The notes under the pieces are model-generated. The model did not search any database. It was not told the DNA's origin and worked only from the letters and a program-made list of their open reading frames with translations. From assembly GCF_022179065.1 (NCBI RefSeq), contig NZ_BPQD01000017.1, positions 60,020 to 124,019 on the forward strand: a stretch of 64,000 nt of DNA, written 5' to 3'. Origin of the DNA: Methylobacterium adhaesivum (GTDB lineage Bacteria > Pseudomonadota > Alphaproteobacteria > Rhizobiales > Beijerinckiaceae). Below are positions 8,801 through 18,092 of the stretch, piece by piece (positions within the stretch are counted from its first letter, which is position 1; the number at the start of each line of letters is the position of its first letter). A program made the position numbers and the translations under genes.

Positions 8801-10063
8801 ATGACCCGTCCGCTCCAGAACCGCCGTATCCTCCTCGTGATCGGCGGCGGCATCGCGGCCTACAAGGCCCTCGACCTCATCCGCCGCCTGCGCGAGCGCG
8901 GGGCCCAGGTGCGCCCGCTCCTGACGAAGGGGGCCCAGGAATTCGTGACGCCCCTCGCCGCCGCGGCTCTCGCCGGCGAGCGCGCCCATACGGACCTGTT
9001 CGACCGGGCGGAGGAGGCCGATATCGGCCACATCAAGCTCGCCCGCGACGCCGACGCCATCGTGGTGGCGCCCGCCACCGCGAGCCTGATGGCCCGGATG
9101 GCCACGGGCGAGGCCTCGGATCTCGCCGCCACGGTGCTCCTCGCCACCACCCTGCCGATCCTCATCGCCCCGGCCATGAACGTGCGGATGTGGCAGCACC
9201 CGGCGACCCGGCGCAACCTCGCGACTCTGAAGGGGGATGGCGTCCACGTCGTCGGCCCCAACGATGGAGCCATGGCTGAGGCCGAGTTCGGCCCCGGGCG
9301 CCTCGCCGAACCCGCCGAGATCGCCGACGCCGTGGAGGCGATGCTGGCGGGGGACGACGCGGGCTCTGGCTTCGGCTTCCTTGCCGGGCGGCCGCAGAAC
9401 CCTGCTAGGCCCCTCGCGGGGCGCCGTGTCCTCGTCACCTCCGGTCCGACCCACGAGCCCATCGACCCCGTGCGCTACCTCGCCAACCGTTCTTCGGGCC
9501 GCCAGGGGCACGCCATCGCGGCGGCGGCGGCGGCGGCGGGAGCCGAGGTCACCCTGGTGTCCGGTCCCGTTCAGATCCCGGACCCGGCCGGGGTGCGGGT
9601 GATCGCCGTCGAGACCGCCCGCGCCATGCTGGCGGCGGTGGAGACGGCCCTGCCGGCGGACATCGCCGTGTTCACCGCCGCCGTCGGCGACTGGCGCCCC
9701 GCTTCCGTCGGCGCCAACAAGATCAAGAAGGACGGCGGCGATCCGGCACCCCTGGTCCTCGTCGAGAACCCCGACATCCTCGCCACCATCGCGGCCCGGT
9801 CGAGCGACCGCCCGACCCTCGTAGTGGGCTTCGCCGCCGAGACCGACGACGTGCTGGCCAATGCCCGCCGGAAGATCGCCCGCAAGGGATGCGATCTCCT
9901 CGTCGCCAACGACGTCTCGGCCTCCGGCGGGGTGATGGGGGGCTTGACGAACACCGTTCATCTCGTCGGGCGCGACGGCTCCGTCGAGACCTGGCCGACC
10001 CTCGACAAGGACGAGGTCGGGCGCCGCCTCGTCGCGCGGTTCGCCGCGTTGCTGCCCGCGTGA
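8801..10063 (+). CDS. coaBC: Phosphopantothenoylcysteine decarboxylase / phosphopantothenate-cysteine ligase
   Basis: Bifunctional coenzyme A biosynthesis enzyme (Dfp). The N-terminal CoaC flavodoxin-like half (~1-185) has the FMN site GGGIAAYKALDLIR, the active-site histidine in HIKLARDAD and the substrate-clamp motif PAMNVRMW. The C-terminal CoaB half (~205-420) has TSGPTHEPIDPVRY, the NRSSGRQG nucleotide region and the NKIKK lysine motif. The 420-residue length fits the family. ATG 8801 begins MTRPLQNRRILL directly before the fold; an upstream in-frame ATG (8750) would add an unconserved leader. No operon partners are apparent. Confidence 0.96.
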   Translation: MTRPLQNRRILLVIGGGIAAYKALDLIRRLRERGAQVRPLLTKGAQEFVTPLAAAALAGERAHTDLFDRAEEADIGHIKLARDADAIVVAPATASLMARMATGEASDLAATVLLATTLPILIAPAMNVRMWQHPATRRNLATLKGDGVHVVGPNDGAMAEAEFGPGRLAEPAEIADAVEAMLAGDDAGSGFGFLAGRPQNPARPLAGRRVLVTSGPTHEPIDPVRYLANRSSGRQGHAIAAAAAAAGAEVTLVSGPVQIPDPAGVRVIAVETARAMLAAVETALPADIAVFTAAVGDWRPASVGANKIKKDGGDPAPLVLVENPDILATIAARSSDRPTLVVGFAAETDDVLANARRKIARKGCDLLVANDVSASGGVMGGLTNTVHLVGRDGSVETWPTLDKDEVGRRLVARFAALLPA

Positions 10064-10327
10064 CGCAGTGCGGTAAATACCTGCGGACCCAATGTCCCGC
10101 GCCGCGCGTTAAGGCTTGACTAACCCGTCCCCCGGCATCATTTCGGCGTCGCCCACGACTCCGCTCCGCGCCGGTCGTGCGGCTCCATAGGACCTGACTG
10201 ACCCAATGCCCAGCGACAGTAGTCGATGGACCGTGCCGTCTTCGGCCGTCCGCGTGCGCCAGGCCTGATCTCTGGATCGGGTTCGCCCGCGATCGGCCCC
10301 CGGTGGCCGGTCGAACGAGGTGAGCCC

Positions 10328-10642
10328 ATGACCGTCTTGAAGCTTTCGTCCTTCCCGGCCGTTTTTCGCCCGGTCGGTTTCCGCACGAACATCCGTCTTC
10401 CGACTGAGTTTCGTCTGCCCGCCGCCCGGCGCCTGGCCACTGCAAAATCGTCCGGCAAGCCCGTCCGCGCCAAGGCGGCGCGCGACGCCAACGTCGCCCT
10501 GATCATGGCGGTGATGATGAGCCTCGTCTTCGCGCCCGTGGTCGGCATGCATCTCTTCGCCACCTTCGGCGCCGTCGAGAAGGCCCCGAAGCCCGCCGCC
10601 GAGGTGGTGTCCCAGGCCGTTCCCGCCCTGCCCCCGGGCTGA
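10328..10642 (+). CDS. Small membrane-anchored hypothetical protein
   Basis: A 104-residue protein with a basic, polar N-terminal half and one clear transmembrane helix (NVALIMAVMMSLVFAPVVGM, ~58-77), followed by a short Ala/Pro-rich tail. Start chosen at MTVLKLSSF because a GAGGTGAG box lies a few bases upstream; the reading frame is open further left to 10226 without a better site. No family recognised. It stands alone between coaBC and the convergent GST gene. The 264 bp between coaBC and this start show no other convincing gene. Confidence 0.6.
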   Translation: MTVLKLSSFPAVFRPVGFRTNIRLPTEFRLPAARRLATAKSSGKPVRAKAARDANVALIMAVMMSLVFAPVVGMHLFATFGAVEKAPKPAAEVVSQAVPALPPG

Positions 10643-10665
10643 TCGCGCGTTGGGGCGGGAAACGA

Positions 10666-11322
10666 TCAGGTCTGCGCCTGGGCTGCCGCGTGCGCATCCG
10701 ATAGGGCGGCGTCTTCCGCGGCGATCCGAGTAGCGGCGGGCCGACTGTTGACGCGGGCGATGTAGTCCCGGATCGTCGGATGCTCGGGCACGAGCTTGAA
10801 GCTCGTGGTCCAGCCGAGGGCCGTGCCCCAGAGGATATCGGCGGCGCTGAAGCGATCCCCGAGGAGATACGGTCCCTTCGCCAGCGCCCCCAGCAACGTC
10901 GCCATCACCGTGTCGAAGTCGCCGTAGGCCGACATGGCGCGCGGGCCCGCCTCGCGCTGGAGCGCCCGATCGATGACCGCCGGCTCGAAGCTCGACCCGT
11001 AATAGACCATCCAGCGCAGATACGGCCCGCGCAGCGCATCGTCGATGGCGGGGGCGAGGTTGGCGCCCGGAAACAGGTCCGCGAGGTAGAGGTAGATCGC
11101 CGCCTGCTCGGTCACGACGGCGTCGCCCCGGGTGAGGGCCGGCACCTTCCCCATGGAATTGACGGCGAGGAAGGCCGGCTCGCGGTGCTCGCCGGCCTTC
11201 ATATTCAGAACGTGCAGCCGGTGCGGCGCGTCGAGTTCCGCCAGGAGAATGCGCACCCCCGTCGAGCGGGTATTGGGCGCATGGTAGAGCGTGATCTCGG
11301 AATCCAAGCCGTTGCCTTTCAC
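10666..11322 (-). CDS. Glutathione S-transferase family protein
   Basis: A 218-residue cytosolic GST. The N-terminal thioredoxin fold (~8-85) has LYHAPNTRSTGVRILLAEL near the catalytic Ser/Tyr position, the cis-proline segment GKVPALTRGD and the glutathione gamma-glutamyl contact TEQAAIYLYLADLF. The C-terminal helical domain ends with the N-capping/hydrophobic-staple motif SAADILWGTALGW. Substrate cannot be deduced. Its start codon overlaps the stop of the upstream ureohydrolase by 4 bases (ATGA), so the two are almost certainly translated together. Confidence 0.9.
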   Translation of the reverse strand: MKGNGLDSEITLYHAPNTRSTGVRILLAELDAPHRLHVLNMKAGEHREPAFLAVNSMGKVPALTRGDAVVTEQAAIYLYLADLFPGANLAPAIDDALRGPYLRWMVYYGSSFEPAVIDRALQREAGPRAMSAYGDFDTVMATLLGALAKGPYLLGDRFSAADILWGTALGWTTSFKLVPEHPTIRDYIARVNSRPAATRIAAEDAALSDAHAAAQAQT

Positions 11323-12365
11323 GAATCGTCCGCCGCAGGGTCTGCGCCGGATGCGTCGGCGTCAACCGCGGCGGCTTGGGCGCGGCGGTCCGCGACGGCG
11401 CGGGCGAGGAGGCACAGGATCTCGAAGGTCAGGGTGGCGCCGGCGAGCGCCGTGAGACCGGAGGGATCGAGGGGGGGGGCGACCTCGACGAGATCGGCTC
11501 CCACGAGGTCGAGGCCGCTCAAGGCCCGCACGAGGAACAGCGCTTCCCGGCTCGTGAATCCGCCCATCTCCGGGGTGCCGGTGCCGGGGGCGTAGGCCGG
11601 ATCGAGGGCGTCGATGTCGAAGCTGAGATAGGCCGGCCCCCCGCCGACGACGGCGAGCGCCTCGGCCGCGACTTCCGGCAGGCCGCGCGCCATCACCGCC
11701 TCCATGGGGACGATCCGCACGCCCCTCTCCCGGGCCCAGTCGAGTTCGTCGGCGGCGTCGATGCTGCCGCGCAGGCCGATCTGGATCATCCGCGTCGGAT
11801 CGAGGACACCGTCCTCTATGGCCCGGCGGAACGGCGTTCCGTGCGTCATCCGGCTGCCGTCGTACTGTCCGTCGTCGGTGTCGCTGTGAGCGTCGATATG
11901 GACGAGCCCCACGGGCCTGTGGCGGCCGAGCGCCCGCAGGACCGGGTAGGTCACGAAATGGTCGCCGCCCACCGACAGGGGTACGATGCCGGCGGCAGCC
12001 AGCGGGGTATAGAAGTCCTCGATCCGCCGGGCCGTCGCGGCAACGTCGATGGGGTTGACGCAGACGTCGCCGAGGTCGGCGCAGGCCGCGAGGTCGTAGG
12101 GAGCCACCCCCGTCGCCGCGTTGAGCGCCCGCGTGCCGGTCGAGGCTTCGCGCACGCCGCGCGGCCCGAGGCGCGCTCCGGGGCGGTTGGTGGTGGCCCC
12201 GTCGAATGGAATCCCGACGAGGCCGATGTCGATCCGGCCCGGAGCCTCGGCGGGGTCGAGGACGGGCAGCCGCATGAAGCTCGCGATGCCGGAGAAGCGT
12301 GGGCTCGCCATGCCGGAAGGCGGGCGATGACGTGCGATCCGCTCGCCGTGTGAGTCCCGCGTCAT
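11319..12365 (-). CDS. Agmatinase/arginase-family ureohydrolase
   Basis: Binuclear manganese enzyme that hydrolyses a guanidino group (agmatine-type substrate most likely). All six metal ligands are visible in the 348 residues: His136 in GGDHFVTYP, Asp158-His160-Asp162 in HIDAHSDTD, and Asp250/Asp252 in SFDIDALDPAYAPGTGTPE. The GGFTSREA block following is typical of the agmatinase subfamily. Start at 12365 is set by a strong GGGAGGAACG ribosome binding site immediately upstream; an in-frame ATG 33 bases earlier lacks one. Exact substrate (agmatine, guanidinobutyrate or other) is not determined. It forms a two-gene unit with the GST and is divergent from rpsT. Confidence 0.9.
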   Translation of the reverse strand: MTRDSHGERIARHRPPSGMASPRFSGIASFMRLPVLDPAEAPGRIDIGLVGIPFDGATTNRPGARLGPRGVREASTGTRALNAATGVAPYDLAACADLGDVCVNPIDVAATARRIEDFYTPLAAAGIVPLSVGGDHFVTYPVLRALGRHRPVGLVHIDAHSDTDDGQYDGSRMTHGTPFRRAIEDGVLDPTRMIQIGLRGSIDAADELDWARERGVRIVPMEAVMARGLPEVAAEALAVVGGGPAYLSFDIDALDPAYAPGTGTPEMGGFTSREALFLVRALSGLDLVGADLVEVAPPLDPSGLTALAGATLTFEILCLLARAVADRRAQAAAVDADASGADPAADDS

Positions 12366-12463
12366 CGTTCCTCCCGCGCGTGATCCGGACCGGATCATCT
12401 CGCGCGGCGCGCGCGCCGATCAAGCGGAAGACGGCCCCATGACGCTTGCCCGCGACCGTTGCG

Positions 12464-12492
12464 TTGACGGATCGGCGACGCGTGGCTATAGA
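12464..12492 (+). promoter_or_regulatory. Sigma-70-type promoter of rpsT
   Basis: A -35 element TTGACG (12464-12469) and a -10 element TATAGA (12487-12492) are separated by exactly 17 bases. Transcription would start near 12499 and leave a leader of about 125 bases before the rpsT ATG. Confidence 0.65.
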
Positions 12493-12624
12493 GCGCGGAT
12501 TGCCGACGGTCGCGGTCAGTTCTGCCCGTCGGCTTCGCCATTGCCCGAACAACCTGCGCGCGATCATACGACACTCTGGCCTGCGGGCTCGTCGGGATCG
12601 CCTCAAACGTGATGAGGATGCCCC

Positions 12625-12891
12625 ATGGCCAACACCGTGTCGGCCAAGAAAATGACCCGCAAGATCGCGAAGCGGACCGCCGTCAACCGCTCGCGTCGCA
12701 GCCGCATGCGCACCTTCGTCCGCAAGGTCGAGGAAGCCATCGCCGGTGGCGACCAGTCCACGGCGCTGACCGCCCTGCGCGAAGCCGAGCCCGAGATCAT
12801 GCGGGCCGCCCAGCACGGCATCGTGCACAAGAACAACGCGTCCCGGAAGGTCTCGCGCCTCGCGGCTCGGGTCAAGGCGCTCGCCGCCTAA
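12625..12891 (+). CDS. rpsT: 30S ribosomal protein S20
   Basis: Primary 16S rRNA-binding protein of the small subunit. It has 88 residues, starts [20 protein letters not shown], and has the basic three-helix-bundle pattern with the conserved [19 protein letters not shown] region and the C-terminal [12 protein letters not shown] motif. A GATGAGGATG stretch precedes the ATG. It has its own promoter and a strong terminator and sits just upstream of dnaA, a conserved alphaproteobacterial arrangement. Confidence 0.98.
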   Translation: MANTVSAKKMTRKIAKRTAVNRSRRSRMRTFVRKVEEAIAGGDQSTALTALREAEPEIMRAAQHGIVHKNNASRKVSRLAARVKALAA

Positions 12892-12916
12892 CACCTTCGT
12901 CCTCAGGACCCATTGC

Positions 12917-12955
12917 GAAGAAAGCCCGGCAGCGATGCCGGGCTTTCTTCGTTTT
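12917..12955 (+). terminator. Rho-independent terminator of rpsT
   Basis: A perfect 14-bp stem (left arm 12917-12930, 6-base loop, right arm 12937-12950) with core AAAGCCCGGC/GCCGGGCTTT, followed by GTTTT. It lies 25 bases after the rpsT stop. Confidence 0.88.
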
Positions 12956-13453
12956 CGGCCGTCCGATCGCCCGGCGTCCGCAGGTCCCGCCGCGGGGCGC
13001 CGTTCGGCTGCGCTCGGGCCCCGGCCCGGCCTGTCCCGGTGTGGTGCGGTCGCCCGTCATCCGCCGCAGTGTTGCGTTAACGATGATCCGGAATCTGCCG
13101 TGTTGTCGAGTCTTAACGCCAAGTGTAACTTAACGATCGCTTGAGAAAACCCGACAAACACCGCGCATGTACGAGTCGAGCGTGAATCGTGCACAAGCTC
13201 GGCTCCCTCGTTCGACTCGGTTGCCCAAACCCAGGTCGCGATAGGTGCTTATTTCGCTATCCCCGTTAGTCCCGTTGTTAGGAGAACCGTAGCTTATTGT
13301 TGATAGGCTGGTTTCATCGACACGAAGCGCCGCAAGTCAGTTGACTTCGGCGTGAACATCTGGGTCCCGCGAATGGCTCGCGGGGCGCGACGTCAGTCAA
13401 GTGTGCGTACGTTCCGATGGCGGCTTTCCGCTCTCGGCGCGAGGAGAATGATG
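12956..13453 (+). other. Leader region of dnaA; no gene seen
   Basis: About 500 bases without a convincing gene. The right part (13070-13350) is noticeably AT-richer than its surroundings. It holds three TTAACG elements (13077, 13113, 13130), two of them TTAACGAT, one base away from the CtrA half-site TTAACCAT. I see no cluster of canonical DnaA boxes; a single imperfect, self-complementary candidate (GTGCACA) lies near 13190. The region must carry the dnaA promoter. It is not a convincing replication origin by sequence alone. Confidence 0.5.
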
Positions 13454-14965
13454 ATGCATGTCGAGGGTAGCGCGTCCGGCGGCGCCGAGGCGGCCATGAG
13501 CGGCGTGAGTGGCACCGATCCGGTCGCCGCCTGGGCACGGGTAAAGCGCCGCCTGCGGGCGGAACTGGGCGAGGACGTGTTCGCGAGCTGGTTCGCGCGG
13601 CTCGAGTTGCTGGAGGTGTCCGGCGGGACGGCGCGCCTCACGGTGCCCACGCGCTTCCTCAAGAGCTGGATCGAGTCCCACTACCTCGACCGGGTGCTGA
13701 ACACCTTCCGCAGCGAAGTCGAGGAGGTCACGCGCATCGACGTGTCGGTGCGTGGCCCCGCCGCGGCCCGTCCGGCCGCCGCCGCTGCCGGCGCCGCGCC
13801 GAAACCCATGGCATCGCCGAGCCCCCTCGCCCGGCTCCAGGCCGCCGGGGCCGGGATGCAGGCTCCGAACGAGAGCGAATCCGACGCCCCCGCCCCGGCC
13901 CGGACGGAGAGCGCCCCCGGCGACCTCAACGGCGCACCCCTCGACAACCGCCTCACCTTCGCGAGCTTCGTGGTCGGTCGCTCCAACGCCCTGGCTCATG
14001 CGGCCGGTGAGCGCGTGGCCCGCCACGACGGCCAGGGCGCACTCTACAATCCGCTCTATCTCCATGCCGGGGTGGGCCTCGGCAAGACCCACCTCCTCCA
14101 CGCCATCGGCCATGCCGCGCGCGATTCCGGCCGTCGGGTGATCTACCTCACCGCCGATCGTTTCATGTACGGCTTCGTCAACGCCCTGAAGACCCAGAAC
14201 GCCCTCGCCTTCAAGGAGCGCCTGCGGGCCATCGATCTTCTCATCCTCGACGACGTGCAGTTCATCCAGGGCAAGTCGATCCAGGCCGAGTTCGGCCACA
14301 CTCTCAATGCCCTGATCGATGCCGGCCGCCAGGTCGTCGTTGCCTCCGACCGGCCGCCGGCGGAACTCGAGGCCTTGGAAGAGCGGGTGCGCTCGCGTCT
14401 CGCCGGCGGCCTCGTCGTCGAAATCGGCACCCTCGACGAGCAGCTGCGTACCTCGATCCTCTCGGCCCGCCTGGCCGCCGTGCAGGTCTCGCATCCGAGC
14501 TTCGAGGTCTCGCCCACGGTGGCGACCTACGTCGCCCGATCGATCACGGCCAACGGCCGCGACCTCGAAGGCGCCGTGAACCGCCTGCTGGCGCATGCGA
14601 CCCTCACGGGAGCCGTCGTCACCATGGAGACGGCGGAGGCCGCGATCCGCGACCTCGTGAAGAACCGCGAGCCCAAGCGCATCAAGATCGAGGACATCCA
14701 GAAGCTCGTCGCGTCGCGCTACAACGTCTCGCGCTCGGACATCCTGTCGGAGCGGCGCACGGCCGCCGTGGTCAAGCCGCGTCAGATCGCCATGTACCTG
14801 TCGAAGGTCCTCACCCTGCGCTCGCTTCCTGAGATCGGCCGACGCTTCGGCGGGCGCGACCACACCACGGTGCTCCACGCCGTGCGCAAGATCGACAAGC
14901 TCATCGGCGAGGACAACGTCCTCAATGACGAAGTCGAGCTCCTGAAGCGGATGCTGCAGGATTGA
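13454..14965 (+). CDS. dnaA: Chromosomal replication initiator DnaA
   Basis: AAA+ ATPase that binds DnaA boxes and melts the origin. Domains in the 503 residues: N-terminal DnaB/DiaA-interacting domain I ([22 protein letters not shown]), an Ala/Pro-rich linker (~95-155), AAA+ domain III with Walker A around Lys211 ([15 protein letters not shown]) and Walker [14 protein letters not shown], and C-terminal DNA-binding domain IV with the DnaA signature [18 protein letters not shown]. Three consecutive ATG codons (13448, 13451, 13454) follow GAGGAG; only the third leaves normal spacing (7 bases after GGAG), so it is preferred. It is followed by a hairpin and then dnaN. Confidence 0.97.
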   Translation: MHVEGSASGGAEAAMSGVSGTDPVAAWARVKRRLRAELGEDVFASWFARLELLEVSGGTARLTVPTRFLKSWIESHYLDRVLNTFRSEVEEVTRIDVSVRGPAAARPAAAAAGAAPKPMASPSPLARLQAAGAGMQAPNESESDAPAPARTESAPGDLNGAPLDNRLTFASFVVGRSNALAHAAGERVARHDGQGALYNPLYLHAGVGLGKTHLLHAIGHAARDSGRRVIYLTADRFMYGFVNALKTQNALAFKERLRAIDLLILDDVQFIQGKSIQAEFGHTLNALIDAGRQVVVASDRPPAELEALEERVRSRLAGGLVVEIGTLDEQLRTSILSARLAAVQVSHPSFEVSPTVATYVARSITANGRDLEGAVNRLLAHATLTGAVVTMETAEAAIRDLVKNREPKRIKIEDIQKLVASRYNVSRSDILSERRTAAVVKPRQIAMYLSKVLTLRSLPEIGRRFGGRDHTTVLHAVRKIDKLIGEDNVLNDEVELLKRMLQD

Positions 14966-14973
14966 TCGCGCCC

Positions 14974-15001
14974 CGCCCCGTGGATCGCCATCCACGGGGC
15001 G
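14974..15001 (+). terminator. Hairpin after dnaA
   Basis: A perfect 12-bp inverted repeat (CGCCCCGTGGAT, 4-base loop, ATCCACGGGGCG) starts 8 bases after the dnaA stop. No T-run follows, so it may attenuate rather than fully end transcription into dnaN. Confidence 0.55.
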
Positions 15002-15149
15002 ACGTCATCCCCGAATCACCGCGATCTCGCACTTGCGTTCGGTGAAGCCCTTCGCCAAGTTGCTCGGCCACTGAGCCGCTCGGCTCCTGAGCCCGTCCTC
15101 GTGCGGCGCCGGCTCAGGCGACATTCTCCTGCGACCACGAGTTTTTGCC

Positions 15150-16271
15150 ATGAGAGTCACTGTCGAGCGCGCGGCCCTCCTTCGTTCGCTCGGCCACGTG
15201 CACCGCGTGGTCGAACGTCGCAACACGATTCCGATCCTGTCCAACGTGCTCCTGCGCGGCGGTCCGTCGGGCCTGGAACTGCGCGCCACCGACCTCGACA
15301 TCGAGGTGACGGAGACGATCCCCGCCGATGTCGCGGATGCCGGCGCCACCACGGTCCCGGCGCACGTGATCTACGACATCGTGCGCAAATTGCCCGACGG
15401 TGCCCAGGTCTCCCTGGAGACCAGTGGCGAGAGCGGGCAGATGACGATCCGCTCGGGGCGCTCGCGCTTCTCCCTCGGGGCCCTGCCGGAGGGGGATTTT
15501 CCCGATCTCGCCGCCGGCGAGCTGCCGAACCGCTTCACCCTCGCGGCGGCCGACCTCAAGCGCCTCATCGAGAAGACGCAGTTCGCCATCTCCACGGAGG
15601 AGACGCGCTATTATCTCAACGGCATCTACCTCCACACCATCGAGTCCGAGGGCTCCTTGAAGATGCGGGCCGTGGCCACCGACGGCCACCGCCTCGCCCG
15701 CGTCGAGATCGAGGCGCCGGACGGCAGCCGCGACATGCCGGGCGTCATCGTGCCGCGCAAGGCAGTGGCCGAGATCATCAAGCTCGTGGAGGATGGCGGC
15801 GAGGGCGTCGAGATCGACCTGTCGGCGGCCAAGATCCGCTTCCGCTTCGCCAGCGGCGTGGTGCTGATCTCCAAGCTCATCGACGGCACCTTCCCGGATT
15901 ACCAGCGGGTGATCCCGGCCGGGAACGACAAGTTCCTCACCGTGGAGCGCGATCAGTTCGCCCGCGCCGTGGATCGCGTCTCGACCATCTCGTCCGAGCG
16001 CGGCCGCGCGGTGAAGCTCGCCGTGCAGGAGGGGCGCCTCGCCCTCTCCGTCAACAACCCGGATTCCGGCAGCGCCACGGAGGAGCTCGACGTCGATTAC
16101 GACGCGCCCGCCCTCGATATCGGCTTCAACGCCCGCTATCTCCTCGACATCACCGGCCAGCTTGAGGGCGACACTGCCCTGTTCAAGCTCGCCGATCCGG
16201 GTTCGCCGACCCTGATCCAGGACCGCGAGGGCGCGCCCGCGCTCTACGTTCTGATGCCGATGCGGGTGTGA
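15150..16271 (+). CDS. dnaN: DNA polymerase III beta subunit (sliding clamp)
   Basis: Ring-shaped processivity clamp of the replicase. The 373 residues contain three repeated clamp domains, starting MRVTVERAALLRSLGHVHRVVERRNTIPILSN, with TDGHRLARVE in domain 2 and the C-terminal LMPMRV that closes the hydrophobic partner-binding pocket. Length is normal. The stop overlaps the GTG proposed for recF by 4 bases. The dnaA-dnaN-recF order is the classical one. Confidence 0.98.
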   Translation: MRVTVERAALLRSLGHVHRVVERRNTIPILSNVLLRGGPSGLELRATDLDIEVTETIPADVADAGATTVPAHVIYDIVRKLPDGAQVSLETSGESGQMTIRSGRSRFSLGALPEGDFPDLAAGELPNRFTLAAADLKRLIEKTQFAISTEETRYYLNGIYLHTIESEGSLKMRAVATDGHRLARVEIEAPDGSRDMPGVIVPRKAVAEIIKLVEDGGEGVEIDLSAAKIRFRFASGVVLISKLIDGTFPDYQRVIPAGNDKFLTVERDQFARAVDRVSTISSERGRAVKLAVQEGRLALSVNNPDSGSATEELDVDYDAPALDIGFNARYLLDITGQLEGDTALFKLADPGSPTLIQDREGAPALYVLMPMRV

Positions 16272-17461
16272 TCGCGACCGTTTCGTCCCTTCCCACCGAG
16301 ATGACGCCCGAAGACGGGTCGGCGGAGCGAGGCCTTCGCCTCACTCGCCTGATCTGTCGCGACTTCCGCAACCACGCCGACCTCGACCTCGTCGTGGGCC
16401 GCCGCTTCGTGGCCCTCGTCGGCGAGAACGGCGCCGGCAAGACCAATCTGCTCGAGGCCGTCTCCCTGTTCTCGCCGGGGCGGGGCCTGCGCCGGGCCGA
16501 TCTCGCCGGCATGGCCCGCATCGGGGGCGCGGGTGGCTTTGCCGTGTCCATGACCCTGGCGGCGGGCGTGGGCGAGCATCGGGTCGGCACCGGCTACGAA
16601 CCGCCGGGCCTCGACGGACGCGCCGCGCGCCTGTGCCGGATCGACGGGGCCACGGCGCCCTCTCCCGTGGCGTTCTCCGAGTTCCTGCGGGTGGTGTGGC
16701 TGACCCCCGACTTCGACGGCCTGTTCCGGGGGCCGGCCGGCGACCGCCGCCGCTTCCTCGACCGTCTGGTCCTCGCCGTGGACGCGGCCCACGGCGCACG
16801 GGTCAACGCCCTGGAGCGGGCCCTGCGCTCGCGCAACCGCCTCCTGGAGGAACGGCCGAGCGACGGGCAATGGCTCGACGCAATCGAGCGCGAGGTGGCC
16901 GAACTCGGGGTCGCCGTGGCCCTGGCCCGGCGCGAGACCACCGAACGCCTCGATCGGCTGATCGCGGAGAGCCGCGACGACGCCCAGCCGTTCCCATGGG
17001 CGGCCCTGCGGCTCGAAGGTGATCTCGACGACCTCGTGGCCGTCTGGCCGGCCCTGGAGGCCGAGGACCGCTTCCGCCTGGCCCTGCGCCACGGCCGCGC
17101 CCGCGACCGCGCCGCCGGGCGCACCCTCAGCGGCCCGCAGACCAGCGACCTCGTGGTGCGCCACGGCCCCAAGGACGTGCCCGCCGCCACCGCCTCCACG
17201 GGCGAGCAGAAGGCGCTCCTCATCGGCCTGGTGCTGGCCCATGCCCGTCTCGTCCAGGCCATGTGCGGGATCGCGCCCCTCGTCCTCCTCGACGAGGTCG
17301 CCGCACACCTCGATCCGCGCCGCCGGGCCGGTCTGTTCGATGCCCTCGACGCCCTCTCGGGTCAGGTCTGGATGACGGGGGCCGATCCGGCTCTCTTCTC
17401 GGAACTCGAAGGGCGCGCCGACATGGTCAGGATCGTCGATGGGCGCGTCGCCGCGCCCTGA
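16268..17461 (+). CDS. recF: DNA replication and repair protein RecF
   Basis: SMC-like ATPase that helps load RecA at gaps through RecFOR. It has 397 residues with Walker A GENGAGKTNLLEAV (~55), the QTSDLVVRHGPK region, the signature-like STGEQKALLIGLVLAHARL, and Walker B APLVLLDEVAAHLDPRRRAGLF. The GTG at 16268 gives a 4-base GTGA overlap with the dnaN stop and implies coupling; ATG 16301 is an alternative that trims 11 unconserved residues. No gyrB follows, unlike many genomes. Confidence 0.95.
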   Translation: MIATVSSLPTEMTPEDGSAERGLRLTRLICRDFRNHADLDLVVGRRFVALVGENGAGKTNLLEAVSLFSPGRGLRRADLAGMARIGGAGGFAVSMTLAAGVGEHRVGTGYEPPGLDGRAARLCRIDGATAPSPVAFSEFLRVVWLTPDFDGLFRGPAGDRRRFLDRLVLAVDAAHGARVNALERALRSRNRLLEERPSDGQWLDAIEREVAELGVAVALARRETTERLDRLIAESRDDAQPFPWAALRLEGDLDDLVAVWPALEAEDRFRLALRHGRARDRAAGRTLSGPQTSDLVVRHGPKDVPAATASTGEQKALLIGLVLAHARLVQAMCGIAPLVLLDEVAAHLDPRRRAGLFDALDALSGQVWMTGADPALFSELEGRADMVRIVDGRVAAP

Positions 17462-17477
17462 ACCGCCGGGACGAGCC

Positions 17478-18089
17478 ATGTCGATCGCGAATCTCCTCCT
17501 GTTTGCCGGCCTCTACGCCGTGGCGGTGGCCTCGCCCGGTCCCGGCATCGCCGCCCTCGTGGCGCGGGTGCTGGCGCGCGGGACGGGCGGCATCGCGGCC
17601 TTCATCGCCGGTTTCGTCGTGGGCGACCTCGTTTGGTTCGGCGTGGCGGCGGCCGGCATGGCCTTCGTCGCCCAGTCCCTGGCCGCCGCGTTCGTGGTCC
17701 TGAAATACGCTGGTGCCGCGTATCTCGCGGTTCTCGCCTGGAAAGCCTGGACCGCGCCCGTGGCGCCCATCGAGACCAGGCCCATGGACGACGAGGGCCG
17801 GATGCGCCTGTTCGTCGGCGGTCTCGTCCTCACCCTCGGCAACCCGAAGGTGATCCTGTTCTTCCTTGCTCTCCTGCCGGGTGTGATCGATCTCGATCGC
17901 TTGAGCGCGTCCGGCTTCGCCGCGATGGGCGCGACCATCATCGTCGTCCTGAGCAGCATCCTCTCCGCCTATGCCGGGGCTGCGGCCCGTGCCCGACGGG
18001 TCTTCACTTCGCAGCGCGCGCGGCGGGCGATCAATCGCGGCGCCGGGACGGTGATGGCGGGTGCGGCGGTCGCCATCGCGACGCGGTGA
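17478..18089 (+). CDS. LysE/RhtB-family amino-acid exporter
   Basis: An inner-membrane exporter of 203 residues with about six hydrophobic helices. The N-terminus (LLLFAGLYAVAVASPGPGIA) carries the conserved SPGP motif of the family, and GLVLTLGNPKVILFFLALLPG is the characteristic GNPK loop. Start at 17478 is preceded by GGGACGAG; the frame is open 39 bases further left without a better site. It follows recF by 16 bases and may be co-transcribed. Likely substrates are amino acids or derivatives; the specific one cannot be told. Confidence 0.88.
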   Translation: MSIANLLLFAGLYAVAVASPGPGIAALVARVLARGTGGIAAFIAGFVVGDLVWFGVAAAGMAFVAQSLAAAFVVLKYAGAAYLAVLAWKAWTAPVAPIETRPMDDEGRMRLFVGGLVLTLGNPKVILFFLALLPGVIDLDRLSASGFAAMGATIIVVLSSILSAYAGAAARARRVFTSQRARRAINRGAGTVMAGAAVAIATR

Positions 18090-18092
18090 CGC

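Noticed and set aside
12956-13453. Chromosomal replication origin upstream of dnaA
   Set aside because: No cluster of TTATNCACA-type boxes could be found; alphaproteobacterial origins are often elsewhere.
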